From an uncultured Alphaproteobacteria bacterium (lineage in GTDB: Bacteria; Pseudomonadota; Alphaproteobacteria; UBA2966), in assembly GCA_958295725.1 (NCBI GenBank), contig OY282368.1:2564001-2628000 (forward strand): a stretch of DNA of 64,000 bases, in the 5' to 3' direction. The notes under the pieces are model-generated. The model made no database searches, was not told where the DNA came from, and saw only the letters and a list, made by a program, of their open reading frames with translations. Shown piece after piece: positions 17,869-26,732 of this stretch (position 1 is the first letter of the stretch; the number at the start of each line of letters is the position of its first letter). Made by a program: the position numbers and the translations under genes.

Positions 17869-19130
17869 ATGATCCCGGACGAGTCATTGCCAAGTGACAG
17901 GCGTCGGCGTTGAAGGAACGCCCGGCTTCACAGGAGCATTTCATCGACCCGTGCCGGCTGCCGGGAGAGCCGACGCCGGCCGAGGCCGACCCGACCGGCG
18001 AGACCTGTTGCTTCGAGCGCGGGGCGCACAAGGACGCGGGCTTGTCCGCGCGCCTGAACGGAACGGATGTGTCGCGGATCGCCGCCGATCCGATGACGGA
18101 AACGGCGGACCTCACGAAGGCTCGGAAAATGACCCGCAACGAAGGCGGCGCGTTCATGGGCGATATCAAGGGCGGGCCGTTCGACGTTCCGGGCGATCTG
18201 GCGCGGGAGTGGCTGCGCCTCCCCGCCAACCCGAACGGGCGGCCCAATGCCGACGTCCTCAAGCCGTGGATGAACGGCATGGACGTGACCCGCCGTCCGG
18301 CGGGCAAGTGGGTCGTCGATTTCGGCTGGCGCATGTCGAAGGGAGAGGCGGCGCTCTATGAGGAGCCGTTCTGGCACGTGAAGGAACGGGTCCTTCCGAT
18401 GCTGCAACGCGGCCATCACAAGGCGCGGGCGCGTTCCTGGTGGCGGCATGTGTCGCCTGGCCCGGAGATCTGGAAGGCGCTGGACAGCTTGCGGCGCTAC
18501 ATCGTCACTCCCCGCGTCGCCAGGTATCGTCTGTTCGTATGGCTCGATAAGCGTGTCTGCCCCGGCCATCAACTCATCGTCGTCGCCCGCGACGACGACA
18601 CGACCTTCGGCATTCTCCACAGCAGGTTCCATGAAGCGTGGTCGCTGCGGCTCGGAACGTGGCTCGGTAAGGGCAACGATCCGCGCTACACCCCCACCGC
18701 CTTCGAGACCTTCCCCTTCCCCAAAGGGCTTTCCCCCGACATCCCGGCCGCCGACTACGCCGACGACCCGCACGCGACCGCCATTGCCGAAGCCGCGCGG
18801 AGACTCGTCGAGCTCCGCGACCGCTGGCTGAACCCGCCCGAATGGGTGGAGTGGATCGACGAGCCGGTTCCCGGCTATCCCAGGCGCCCCGTCCCCTGCG
18901 ACGAGACGGCGGCAAGGGAGCTCGAGAAACGCACCCTGACCGCCCTCTACAACGCCCGCCCGCGATGGCTCGTCGACGCGCACGCCGCCCTCGACGCCGC
19001 CGTGGCGGCGGCCTACGGCTGGCCGGAGGACATCGCGGACGATGACGCGCTACGCGAACTGCTGGAAATCGACAAGTGTCCTGGGACCGGAATACGTTCC
19101 GTTATCGGCAGAGGAAACTTGTGTCGTTAA
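17869..19130 (+). pseudogene. MmeI-like restriction-modification pseudogene lacking the nuclease and methyltransferase core
   Basis: This is a diverged second copy of the MmeI-like gene at 4702-7544. It keeps the ATG (17869) but loses one base near the tenth codon, and a Trp codon became TGA at 17895-17897 (AK-stop-QASALKER versus AKWRASALKER). The N-terminal SQEHFIDPCRLPGEPTPAEA block then joins in frame, after about residue 50, to the recognition-domain half (LAREWLRLPANPNGR, TPRVARYRLFVWLDK, FETFPFPKGLSP). The E-x-K nuclease motif, DPACGSGNFL and NPPF are gone. The last residues also differ from copy 1. A TTG at 17910 could still start a 406-residue recognition-domain protein. Confidence 0.75.
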
Positions 19131-19258
19131 GTTCCATCGGCATCGAGAAGTTCAATCGCCCGACAGAAGCATCGTCATGCGGCGAACTTCAGTTTCAGGA
19201 GACTGGATAGCTGGTGGGAAACGTCGCCGGGACGGCGGACGCTCGGGTCCGGCGACCG
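19131..19258. other. Intergenic between MmeI-like pseudogene and histidine-kinase gene
   Basis: A 128-bp convergent gap. I see no terminator-like stem with a T-run and no gene. It may contain further decayed 3' sequence of the restriction-modification pseudogene. Confidence 0.3.
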
Positions 19259-20677
19259 TCAGGCGTCACCGGCTCCGGGCAGCGCGACCGTCACCCTCAG
19301 TCCGCCGCCCTCGCGATTCTCCAACCGGATGTCGCCGCCGTGACCGCGGACGATGGTCCGCGCGATGGCGAGGCCCAGCCCCGTGCCTCCCGTGCCGCGG
19401 CTTCGCGATCCGTCGAGCCGGACGAAAGGTTCGAACACCCGCTCCAGATCGGCCTCCGGAACGCCGGGTCCTTCGTCCTCGATCACGACGCGCGGCCGCG
19501 CGTCGTCCTCGACGATCCACGCTCTCGCGCGGACTCCATGGATACCCGCGTTCTCCAGCAGGTTCCGAAAGGCGCGACGCAACGCCGCCGGGCGGCAGAC
19601 GATCAAAACCCGGCCGAACCCGGACTCCGACACCGCGATTTCATGCCCGAGGTCCGCGAGATCGGCGGCCACACTGTCAATCAGCGCATGGAGATCGACC
19701 GTCCGTGTCTCTTCCCGGCGCGCGTCTTCCCGGATGAACGCCAGGGTGTCCTCCGTCATCCGTTGCATCTCGTCCAGAGCGGCGACGATCCTGGTCCGCG
19801 TCTCCTCGTCTTCGACGAACTCGGCCTGAAGACGGAGACTCGCGATCGGGGTCCGAAGGTCGTGCGATATCGCCGCGAGCATGGCCGTGCGGTCGCGCAC
19901 GAAGCGATCGAGTCGCTCGCGCATGAGATTGAAGGCGCGGACGGTGCTTTGGCTTTCCAGGGAACCGGTTTCGGGCAGGTCGCCGACCTCCTCGCCCCGG
20001 CCAAGCCTGTCGGCGGCGGTCGCGAGACTCCGCATGGGTTTCGAGATACGTCGCCCCATCAGAACGGCGACGATGGCGACGCCGAGGGCCGAGAGCAGGA
20101 ACGAAAGCACGAAAGCCATGCCCCACGGCGGCGCGCCCGGCGGCGGGCCGGCGGCGACGTTCAACCAGCGCCCGTCCCGCATGGCCACGGACGCCGCGAG
20201 CCAGCGGTGCCGCCAGCGCCCCGGACCGCGATGGCGATCATGGACCCTGTCGCGGCCGCCGTCCCCGACCCGCCAATGCCCCTCGCCGTCGTCGCGCCCG
20301 TGCCGCCGCCAAAGGGGCGCCACCCTGACCCGCTCCCGCCCGACGTCGAGCGCGACGGAAAGATCGTAGGCGATGGCGGCCGCCCGCCCACCGGATCCGG
20401 TCTCGCCGACCAGAGGCTCCCGGGTCACGGAGAACCGCACGAGCCCGGTGCTCGCGGCCGCGACGACGGCGCCATGGAGCGCGCGCGGCGTGTCCTGGAG
20501 CATCCGACCTACGGCGCCCACGCGCGATACGAGGTTGTCCCGGTGCGCGTGACGCACCGCCGCGATACGTTCGCCGGCGAAGAGAAACACGGCGACGCCT
20601 TGCGCGACGAGGAGAGCGAGCAGCAACAGCAGCGTGAGCCGGCCCGCGAGGCTTCTCGGCGCGAGCCTCGGCCTCAT
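19259..20677 (-). CDS. Sensor histidine kinase (HAMP, HisKA, HATPase_c)
   Basis: A 472-residue inner-membrane kinase. One hydrophobic helix near residues 12-34 (LTLLLLLALLVAQGVAVFLF) and another before the HAMP (MAFVLSFLLSALGVAIVAVL) flank a periplasmic domain rich in His, Arg and Asp. The phosphoacceptor is about H272 in AISHDLRTPIASL. The ATPase domain shows NLLENA (N box), EDEGPGVP (G1) and GTGLGLAIA (G2). The start codon overlaps the stop of the response-regulator gene (ATGA), the usual regulator-sensor coupling. The divergent EF-hand gene next to the pair hints at calcium or another cation as signal; that is inference. Confidence 0.9.
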   Translation of the reverse strand: MRPRLAPRSLAGRLTLLLLLALLVAQGVAVFLFAGERIAAVRHAHRDNLVSRVGAVGRMLQDTPRALHGAVVAAASTGLVRFSVTREPLVGETGSGGRAAAIAYDLSVALDVGRERVRVAPLWRRHGRDDGEGHWRVGDGGRDRVHDRHRGPGRWRHRWLAASVAMRDGRWLNVAAGPPPGAPPWGMAFVLSFLLSALGVAIVAVLMGRRISKPMRSLATAADRLGRGEEVGDLPETGSLESQSTVRAFNLMRERLDRFVRDRTAMLAAISHDLRTPIASLRLQAEFVEDEETRTRIVAALDEMQRMTEDTLAFIREDARREETRTVDLHALIDSVAADLADLGHEIAVSESGFGRVLIVCRPAALRRAFRNLLENAGIHGVRARAWIVEDDARPRVVIEDEGPGVPEADLERVFEPFVRLDGSRSRGTGGTGLGLAIARTIVRGHGGDIRLENREGGGLRVTVALPGAGDA

Positions 20678-21393
20678 TCGCGCTCCACTTCGCCCGCGAA
20701 CCGGTAGCCGCCGCCCCAGACGGTGGCGACGATCTCCGGGTTTCCCGGATCCCGCTCGATTTTCCGGCGCAGGCGGCTTACCTGGTTGTCGACGGCGCGG
20801 TCGAACGGCGCGGCGCGGCGACCCCGCGTCAGGTCGAGAAGCTGGTCCCGGGAGAGCACCATCCCGGGACGCTCCAGCAGGGCCACGAGGAGTCGGAACT
20901 CTCCCGTCGAGAGGGGCGTCACGACGCCGGCCTCGTCCACCAGTTCATGCTTTCGGGGGTCCAGCGACCAGCGGTCGAACCGATACGTTCCCACCGGACG
21001 GGGTTCGCGCTCGGGCGGCAGACTCCGCGCGCGCCGGATCACCGCCTTGATACGGGCCAGCAACTCCCGGGGATTGAACGGCTTGGTCACATAGTCGTCG
21101 GCCCCCATCTCCAGCCCGACGATCCTGTCGGTATCCTCGGCCATGGCGGTCAACAGGATCACCGGGATCCGGGTGGTCTCCCGCAAATGCCGGCAAAGCC
21201 CGAGACCGTCCTCGCCCGGCATCATGATGTCGAGCACGACGAGGTCGACGGCCGCCGTCCGGAGCGCCCGGCGCGCGGCGGCGGCGGCGTCGGCGACGGT
21301 GACGCGCACACCGTGCTTCTCCAGATACCGGGCCAGGGACTCGCGAATATCCCGGCGGTCGTCGACCACGAGAACGTGCGGAGACGCTTCCAT
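20674..21393 (-). CDS. OmpR/PhoB-family response regulator
   Basis: A 239-residue regulator. The receiver domain carries VVDDRRD (acidic pair), phosphoacceptor Asp in LVVLDIMMPGEDG, Thr in LLTAMAED and Lys in YVTKPFNP. The C-terminal winged helix has LSTGEFRLLVALLERPG and VDNQVSRLRRKIERDPGNP with TVWGGGYRF. It is partner to the coupled histidine kinase. The ATG at 21393 was preferred over an in-frame TTG two codons upstream. The 171-bp gap to the divergent EF-hand gene probably holds promoters for both and may be autoregulated. Confidence 0.92.
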   Translation of the reverse strand: MEASPHVLVVDDRRDIRESLARYLEKHGVRVTVADAAAAARRALRTAAVDLVVLDIMMPGEDGLGLCRHLRETTRIPVILLTAMAEDTDRIVGLEMGADDYVTKPFNPRELLARIKAVIRRARSLPPEREPRPVGTYRFDRWSLDPRKHELVDEAGVVTPLSTGEFRLLVALLERPGMVLSRDQLLDLTRGRRAAPFDRAVDNQVSRLRRKIERDPGNPEIVATVWGGGYRFAGEVERE

Positions 21394-21564
21394 ACGCAAC
21401 AGCTAACGCGGCTTGTCATCGGACGCGGGGGAAAAAGTGTAACAAAGTTCGTCGCGTCCCCCCTCGGCCAAGGTCCGCGACACACCGGACGCGCCGACGA
21501 CGAGATTTCGCGGCATCGACCCCTTACATGATCCCCCATCGACATCCGACACGGGAGTGAAGCG

Positions 21565-22083
21565 ATGAGAACAAGGACGAAGGCACTGATCGGAATCGGC
21601 GTCGCCGCGGCGATTGGCGGGATCGCGCTCGTCTGGGCGAGCCACGCTGACCGCGGCCATGGCGCGCCCTGGGGCTTCCGCGCCCATCACGGGCATGGCC
21701 CGGGTTTCCTCGCCAAGGAGCAGTTCCGGCTGATGGCGATGGAGATGTTCGAGGCCATGGACACGGACGGCGACGGGAAGCTCACGCAGGCCGAGATCGA
21801 CAAGGCGCGGAACGACCGCCACGCCGCGCACGATGCCGACGGCGACGGCAACCTCGGCCTCGAGGAGTTCGCGGGCGTCTGGAGCGAAACCACGCGCCCG
21901 CTCACCGTGCGCGTTTTCCAGATGCTGGACACCGACGGCAACGCCGTCGTCACGCGCGCCGAGTACGATCGGCCGCTCGCCGACATCGTCGAACGGCTGG
22001 ACCGCGACGGCGACGGCGCCCTCTCGCCGCGCGACCGGTGGCGCCACCGTCATGGCGGCGGCAAGCGCGACAAGGACCGGTAG
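21565..22083 (+). CDS. Membrane-anchored or exported four-EF-hand calcium-binding protein
   Basis: A 172-residue protein with an N-terminal hydrophobic segment (ALIGIGVAAAIGGIALVW, residues about 7-24), a His/Gly-rich linker (GFRAHHGHGPGF), then four EF-hand loops at 66-77 (DTDGDGKLTQAE), 90-101 (DADGDGNLGLEE), 122-133 (DTDGNAVVTRAE, less canonical) and 146-157 (DRDGDGALSPRD). It is probably periplasmic, anchored or released by signal peptidase, and buffers or senses Ca2+. GGGAG precedes the ATG. It faces the two-component operon across a shared promoter region, a layout seen for regulator-target pairs. Its 3' end overlaps the convergent DUF523/DUF1722 gene by 34 bp. Confidence 0.85.
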   Translation: MRTRTKALIGIGVAAAIGGIALVWASHADRGHGAPWGFRAHHGHGPGFLAKEQFRLMAMEMFEAMDTDGDGKLTQAEIDKARNDRHAAHDADGDGNLGLEEFAGVWSETTRPLTVRVFQMLDTDGNAVVTRAEYDRPLADIVERLDRDGDGALSPRDRWRHRHGGGKRDKDR

Positions 22084-23180
22084 AGCGGCTCCGGTTCGAC
22101 CGGAGGCGCCGCGGGCCCGGCGCGCCGGTATCCCGGCCGGCGGCTCCTTCCCCCGGGGCCTCCGCCGGGATGCCGCGACGCGCCCTGGACGCGGTCGCGC
22201 GGCATCAGCTCCTCGGGACAGGGCGAGAGATACGTTTGTCCGGCAAGCCAGGCCACGTCGCGCCGCCGCGCGAAACGGCGGACCGCCGCGACGGGAACGG
22301 CGAGAGGCGCGCGCCCCAGACGATACTCCCCGATCGTCCGGTGAAGCTCCGCCCTGCTTCCGCGATCCAGCAGATTCTCCAGGTGTCCCGCCATGTGTCG
22401 AAGAACGTTGACGTGCTTGCGGACGGTCGCGGGCCGCGAGAGGGTGGCCATGAACAACGTCCGATAATCGCCGGCCAGACGTCCCCGGGGGATGCCTTTC
22501 GCACCCGCCGCGAGGCGGCCCAACTCCGCCTGGCCCCCCGGATCGTGCGCCAGCAGGAGGAATTTCTCCGCGGCGTGGAAGGCCGCGAGATCGCCGGTCC
22601 GCCAGTGGCCCGACAGCATGGCCTGGAGACGCCGGTACGCGAACACCCGTTCGAGGAAGTGCCCGCGCAAGGCGGGGATCTCGAGCCGCCCCTCTTCCTC
22701 CATGGGCAGCTCGGGGATCGCGTCCACGAGCGCGCCGGCGAACGATCCCCGGCCGTCGCGCGTGGGCGCGGCGCCCGGCCCGGCATCGGCGTCGAAGACC
22801 GGAACGTGGAACAACCCGCAGCTCGGCGAATCCTTCTTGAGGATGTAGCCGTGCAAATCGAGTTCGCGCAGCTCGACGGCCCGCCTCGCCGCGAACCGGC
22901 GCATGCGCGCGGAATGATCCTCGCCGCCGTCCACTCCCCGGAGGCGCGGCCCGTCTTCGCCGCGAACCAGGCGGATCGCCTCGCGCGGCGCACCCATGCC
23001 CATCTCGACCTCGGGACAGACCGCGACGTAGCGAACGAACGGCGCCAGCGTATCCGCGACGAAGACGTCGCGTTTGTGGCCGCCGTCGTAGCGAACGCCG
23101 TCCCCCAGCAGACACCTCGATACGCCGACGCGAACCTCCCCGTGGACCGCTTCGCCCGAGGCATGGTCTCGACATGGCAT
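22050..23180 (-). CDS. DUF523 (TudS-like) - DUF1722 (YbgA-like) fusion protein
   Basis: A 376-residue fusion. The N-terminal DUF523 half shows GVSRCLLGDGVRYDGGHKRD, VAVCPEVEMGMG and KDSPSCGLF, with C23, C55 and C121 suited to hold a [4Fe-4S] cluster. DUF523 includes thiouracil desulfurases (TudS). The C-terminal DUF1722 half includes HFLERVFAYRRLQAML, LMATLSRPATVRKHVNVLRH-like sequence and the typical end TYLSPCPEELMPRDRV. The last ~30 residues after that are basic, low-complexity and overlap the convergent EF-hand gene. ATG at 23180 was chosen because it sits just ahead of the first conserved Cys strand. Likely cytoplasmic; role in thiolated-base repair or salvage is inference from the family. 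Confidence 0.8.
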   Translation of the reverse strand: MPCRDHASGEAVHGEVRVGVSRCLLGDGVRYDGGHKRDVFVADTLAPFVRYVAVCPEVEMGMGAPREAIRLVRGEDGPRLRGVDGGEDHSARMRRFAARRAVELRELDLHGYILKKDSPSCGLFHVPVFDADAGPGAAPTRDGRGSFAGALVDAIPELPMEEEGRLEIPALRGHFLERVFAYRRLQAMLSGHWRTGDLAAFHAAEKFLLLAHDPGGQAELGRLAAGAKGIPRGRLAGDYRTLFMATLSRPATVRKHVNVLRHMAGHLENLLDRGSRAELHRTIGEYRLGRAPLAVPVAAVRRFARRRDVAWLAGQTYLSPCPEELMPRDRVQGASRHPGGGPGGRSRRPGYRRAGPAAPPVEPEPLYRSLSRLPPP

Positions 23181-23297
23181 GGCGTCGACAGGGTATGATG
23201 TCGGCGTGCGCCGGGGAACCGCGCGCGGACGCGGCGCGGGACGGGCGCCGTGGAGGAGTTCCGAGCCGAGTTTCGAACCAAGGAAAGGACAGGAAAA

Positions 23298-23783
23298 ATG
23301 CTCTCTTCCGATGCTCCGGAAGTCAAGGAATTCTGGGAGAAGGCGTGCGGCGAGATGGGGATCGACCCTTCTTCGACCTGTCATGCCTCGACGTTCGGCG
23401 ATCCCAAGTTCTTCGACGAAATCGACGAGATCACCGAGCTGGCGCTGCAGGGCCAGAAGCAGGCCACGTCGCACCTCGAAATCGACTTCGAGGTCAACAA
23501 CGTCCCGATTCGCAACGAGGGCGATTACTGGCTGATGCTGGACAAGTCGCTCGAGCCCCGGGGGATCGTCCAGCTCGCGACGGTCAGGATCACGCCCTTC
23601 AACGAGATCGACGAGGAGTACGCGGCCATCGAAGGCGAAGGCGATTCGAGCCTGCGCCACTGGAAGGAAGTCCACGAGGACTACTTCAAGCTGCAGCTCG
23701 GCGCCTGGGGCCGCGAGTGGAGGGAAGACCTGCCCGTGGTCTGCGAGATCTTCAAGCTGGTGTATCCGCCGTTGGAGAAATAG
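23298..23783 (+). CDS. ASCH-domain protein
   Basis: A 161-residue protein: helical start EVKEFWEKACGEMGI, SSTCHASTFGDPKFFDEI, then the ASCH-type beta-barrel EGDYWLMLDKSLEPRGIVQLATVRITPF with VHEDYFKLQLG near the end. ASCH domains are PUA-like and bind RNA or modified nucleosides; a relative, YqfB, is an amidohydrolase of N4-acetylcytidine. The ATG at 23298 follows AAGGACAGG, better than an upstream GTG. The gene is divergent from the DUF523/DUF1722 gene, and 23 bp separate it from the Rieske oxygenase gene downstream. Confidence 0.8.
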   Translation: MLSSDAPEVKEFWEKACGEMGIDPSSTCHASTFGDPKFFDEIDEITELALQGQKQATSHLEIDFEVNNVPIRNEGDYWLMLDKSLEPRGIVQLATVRITPFNEIDEEYAAIEGEGDSSLRHWKEVHEDYFKLQLGAWGREWREDLPVVCEIFKLVYPPLEK

Positions 23784-23806
23784 GCGGCAACGCGCGTCAT
23801 CCGCAC

Positions 23807-24967
23807 ATGACGAAGCCCCGATCGGACACGGCGGCCGCCGGCCTCCCTTCCGGACCGGACATCCGGGAGGAACTGTCCCGGACGCGGGTCCATCCCCGCT
23901 CCAGGGCCCGCCACCTTCCGGGCTGGATGTACACCTCGCCCGAGGTGTTCGCCCTCGAGACCGAGCGCCTGTTCCTGAAGGAATGGCTGGTCGTCGGGCG
24001 CGTCGAGGAGATCGCCGCTCCCGGGGACTACCTCACGTTCGATATCGTCGACGAACCCATTGTCGTCACGCGCGGAAAGGACGGCGGGCTCCACGCCTTC
24101 TCCAACGTTTGCCGGCACCGCGGCGCCAGGGTCGTGGAGGGCCGCGGCAACGCCAGGGCGTTCAGCTGCCCCTATCACGGCTGGACCTACGACATCGCGG
24201 GCAAGCTCGTCCAGACGACGTTCACCGACGACGTCGAGGGTTTCGATTTCGGCGATTGTCGGCTCGCACGGGTCGGGGTCGGAGAGTGGGGCGGTTGGCT
24301 CTTCGTCAATTTCGACGCGGACGCGGCGCCCCTCGCCGGGCACGTCGCCCCGTATCGGGAACGCCTCGGCTATTTCCGGCAGGAGGACTGCCGTCTCGGC
24401 GGCAAGCTGGATCTGGAAGCGGAGGTCAACTGGAAGCTGATTGCCGAAAACCTGATCGACGTCTACCACTTCCACGTGCTGCACGCGGCTTCGTTCGGCG
24501 GCGGCGGGAACCGGAACCGCATGCTCCCCTACCCGGAAAACGAGCTCGTCATCACGCGACCCGACTCGCGCTCGCTCACCCCGACCGGGGAAGCGTTGCT
24601 CGGCCGTCTCCCGTGGATCGACGAAGACGCGCCGGCCGCCGCGGGGCACATGCCGCCGAACGCCTATTTCACCTGCCATGGCGACAGCGTGAAGCTCTGG
24701 ATGAGCTGGCCGCTCGGCCCGACCCGCGCCAGGATCATCGTCTACTCCATCTACGCGCCGGAACAGATCGATCGCGACGACTTCGCCGAAAAAGCGAAGG
24801 CCTACGACGACTTCCTCGAGCGGATCGTCGACGAGGACATGGGAATGGTCACGGCGTTGCAGAAGAACATGGCCTCGCGCCATTTCCGACCGGGCCCGAT
24901 GGTCGGTCTCGAGTCGGGCGTGCACAGCACCGTCAACACCCTCATCGACCGCCTGCTCGACAGGTAG
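23807..24967 (+). CDS. Rieske aromatic ring-hydroxylating oxygenase, alpha subunit
   Basis: A 386-residue oxygenase. The Rieske centre is C102-x-H104 and C121-x2-H124 (NVCRHRG...SCPYHGW). The catalytic iron ligands are in NLIDVYHFHVLH (H221, H226; bridging D218). The block WMYTSPEVFALETERLFLKEW and overall length match ring-hydroxylating alpha subunits and the choline/carnitine monooxygenase-like branch. No beta subunit or reductase gene is adjacent, so a homomeric enzyme using a remote reductase is likely. The substrate is not determinable from this sequence. Confidence 0.87.
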   Translation: MTKPRSDTAAAGLPSGPDIREELSRTRVHPRSRARHLPGWMYTSPEVFALETERLFLKEWLVVGRVEEIAAPGDYLTFDIVDEPIVVTRGKDGGLHAFSNVCRHRGARVVEGRGNARAFSCPYHGWTYDIAGKLVQTTFTDDVEGFDFGDCRLARVGVGEWGGWLFVNFDADAAPLAGHVAPYRERLGYFRQEDCRLGGKLDLEAEVNWKLIAENLIDVYHFHVLHAASFGGGGNRNRMLPYPENELVITRPDSRSLTPTGEALLGRLPWIDEDAPAAAGHMPPNAYFTCHGDSVKLWMSWPLGPTRARIIVYSIYAPEQIDRDDFAEKAKAYDDFLERIVDEDMGMVTALQKNMASRHFRPGPMVGLESGVHSTVNTLIDRLLDR

Positions 24968-25072
24968 AACGGACGGTCGCCCGCGAACGGGAGACGCTGG
25001 ATAATTTCCCGGCGGCACGTATCCTTCGGGACCTCGACCTGCTATCGTCGACCATTCGCAAGAGGAAATCGG

Positions 25073-25204
25073 ATGTCGGAGCCAAACACACCTTCGAAGC
25101 TTGGAGAGCGATTACACAAGTGGATCGCCATCGTCTCCATTGGCGGCGTCGCCCTGTTGACCCTGGTGCTCGCCGTGGGGGGCGCGATCGCGCCCGCGGT
25201 CTGA
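25073..25204 (+). CDS. 43-residue single-pass membrane protein
   Basis: A short frame starting MSEPNTPSKLGERLHKW followed by the hydrophobic helix IAIVSIGGVALLTLVLAVGG and ending IAPAV. AGAGGAAA-type Shine-Dalgarno sequence (aagaggaaatcgg) sits seven bases before the ATG, and the soluble-helix plus transmembrane layout is typical of real bacterial membrane peptides. It follows the Rieske gene by 105 bp. No family recognised. The inner membrane is the likely location. Confidence 0.65.
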   Translation: MSEPNTPSKLGERLHKWIAIVSIGGVALLTLVLAVGGAIAPAV

Positions 25205-25359
25205 GGACCGCCCCGAAGAAACCGCCAAAGCGGCGGCGCGACGGACCATCGCCGCGCTTCTCCGCCGTTTCGTGATGGCCGGCCCCGGCTACATGGGTGG
25301 ACGGTCGTCCGCTTCGCTCGCGGCGCCGGATGGCGGCGTCTCGGGCCGGGCCTGAACCG

Positions 25360-25968
25360 TCAAGAAGGCTTCGTCCGGCCACGCACCTCCAGGATCACGC
25401 CGAAGCGTTTCCGCAGGTCGAGCTTCTCGAGATCGCCGCCACTGGCCTCGCCGTCCTCGACGTTCTTCAGGTCGCGCTTCGTTTCCTCGCTCATGACGAC
25501 GACGATGTTCGTCCGGTATTCCAGCGGAAACGGGAACTCGTGCCAGGCGCCGATGTCGAGACACAGGCCCGCCGATCCGTCGAAGGCGAACGCCTCGACC
25601 TTTTCCAGGTCCGGCGCGCGCGGCGCCGCGTCGTTCCATGAACCGTCGGGCCGCCGGCAGGTCGGACGGCCGAGCACCATCACGAACGGTTTGCCGTCGA
25701 GGGGGATGAAGGTCTGGGTATGCTTGTTGTGGTACTCCATCCACCGCACCTCCATGGGCCGGGGATCGAGCGTCGCGAGCGCCAGGGACATGCCGTCCCG
25801 GGACGTGAACGCCACGGGCTCGCTCAGGCGCACGGTCTCGGCGTAGAACCCCGACTCCCGCCCGTCCGCTCCTCGATCCGGGTCGAGGGACGGCGGCGCC
25901 AGCAGGCCGCCATAGCCCTTCAAGGAATCCGGCGTCGCCGGTTTCGGCGTCAGGACCTTGCGCTTCAA
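25360..25968 (-). CDS. Ureidoglycolate lyase (AllA)-family protein
   Basis: About 202 residues beginning KRKVLTPKPATPDSLKGYG, a typical AllA opening. It continues with VRWMEYHNKHTQTFIPLDGK, a cupin-like metal-site strand, PFVMVLGRPT, and WHEFPFPLEYRTNIVVVM near the end. AllA releases urea from ureidoglycolate in purine catabolism, but paralogues are frequent in alphaproteobacteria and no other allantoin gene is present, so the reaction is unproven. No ATG fits; TTG at 25968 is the nearest plausible start and its ribosome-binding site is weak. It follows the cupin gene by 59 bp on the same strand. Confidence 0.7.
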   Translation of the reverse strand: MKRKVLTPKPATPDSLKGYGGLLAPPSLDPDRGADGRESGFYAETVRLSEPVAFTSRDGMSLALATLDPRPMEVRWMEYHNKHTQTFIPLDGKPFVMVLGRPTCRRPDGSWNDAAPRAPDLEKVEAFAFDGSAGLCLDIGAWHEFPFPLEYRTNIVVVMSEETKRDLKNVEDGEASGGDLEKLDLRKRFGVILEVRGRTKPS

Positions 25969-26027
25969 GACGGTTCCGCCCGAACCGCCGGACGCCGCGC
26001 CGTCCCCGGAACCCGGGCGGTCGTCCC

Positions 26028-26558
26028 CTAACGGCAGAGGCGGTCGACGTAGTCGGCGCCGAGCCCGTTTTCGGCGTAGTGCTTCTTGTACGCCGCAATC
26101 CGGGTGAAGACGTCCTCGTAGCCGATCTGATCGCCGTTCTCGTCGACGTAGAGGATCGGCCCCATGTTGTGGAACAACGTCTTCATATGGCCCGCTTCCG
26201 GATGCACGACGAGCGTGTGGGTCTCTCCCGCCGGCTCGTAGATGAAGTCGCCCGGCCGGGCGATCCAGTCGCCCTCGAGATAGCCCCAGGCGCCTTCGAG
26301 GGTATATCCCAGGACGGGCGCCGGGTGCCGGTGCCGACCCACCAGCCCCTCGCCCTCGGCCCTGACGATATTGCACCAGGTGCCCTGGACGACGTTGAAC
26401 AGGAGCGGACGGATCCAGACGTTGTCGGCAAGCGGCATCCACACGCGCTCGTCGTCGTCGTCGCATTCATGGAAAAGTTCCCGCGACGCCTCCGCCGGCA
26501 GAGGGATGCCGAGGTGCTTGACGTGTTCGAACCCCGCGAGCCTGGCCATCTCGTTCAT
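26028..26558 (-). CDS. Cupin protein, 2,4'-dihydroxyacetophenone dioxygenase-like
   Basis: A 176-residue single-domain cupin. Metal ligands appear as VGRHRHPAPVLGYTLEG (His-x-His...Glu) and GETHTLVVHPE (His), separated by YLEGDWIARPGDFIYEP. This arrangement and length match the non-haem iron dioxygenases that cleave 2,4'-dihydroxyacetophenone, though many related acetylacetone-type dioxygenases look alike. The ATG at 26558 has AGGAG at ideal spacing. It is divergent from the aminotransferase gene and upstream of the AllA-like gene. Confidence 0.8.
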   Translation of the reverse strand: MNEMARLAGFEHVKHLGIPLPAEASRELFHECDDDDERVWMPLADNVWIRPLLFNVVQGTWCNIVRAEGEGLVGRHRHPAPVLGYTLEGAWGYLEGDWIARPGDFIYEPAGETHTLVVHPEAGHMKTLFHNMGPILYVDENGDQIGYEDVFTRIAAYKKHYAENGLGADYVDRLCR

Positions 26559-26732
26559 GTCGGTCTCCTGAGCTGATTCCGCGCGCCGCGCCGCACGACC
26601 CCACTTTACGGTCGCCCTCTCCCCCTTACAACCGCGGGTCCTCCGTTCCGCCGCCCCGCGGAGGAAAGCACGCTCTGCGCGCCGGGTCGGCCATGACGAA
26701 CTTCTCCCCGGGCATGGTATCCTCGGGAGGAT

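Noticed and set aside
17895-17897. In-frame TGA near the start of the second MmeI-like copy as another selenocysteine codon
   Set aside because: It replaces a Trp codon (TGG in copy 1), no hairpin follows, a frameshift lies just upstream and the gene is otherwise deleted; this is a nonsense mutation.
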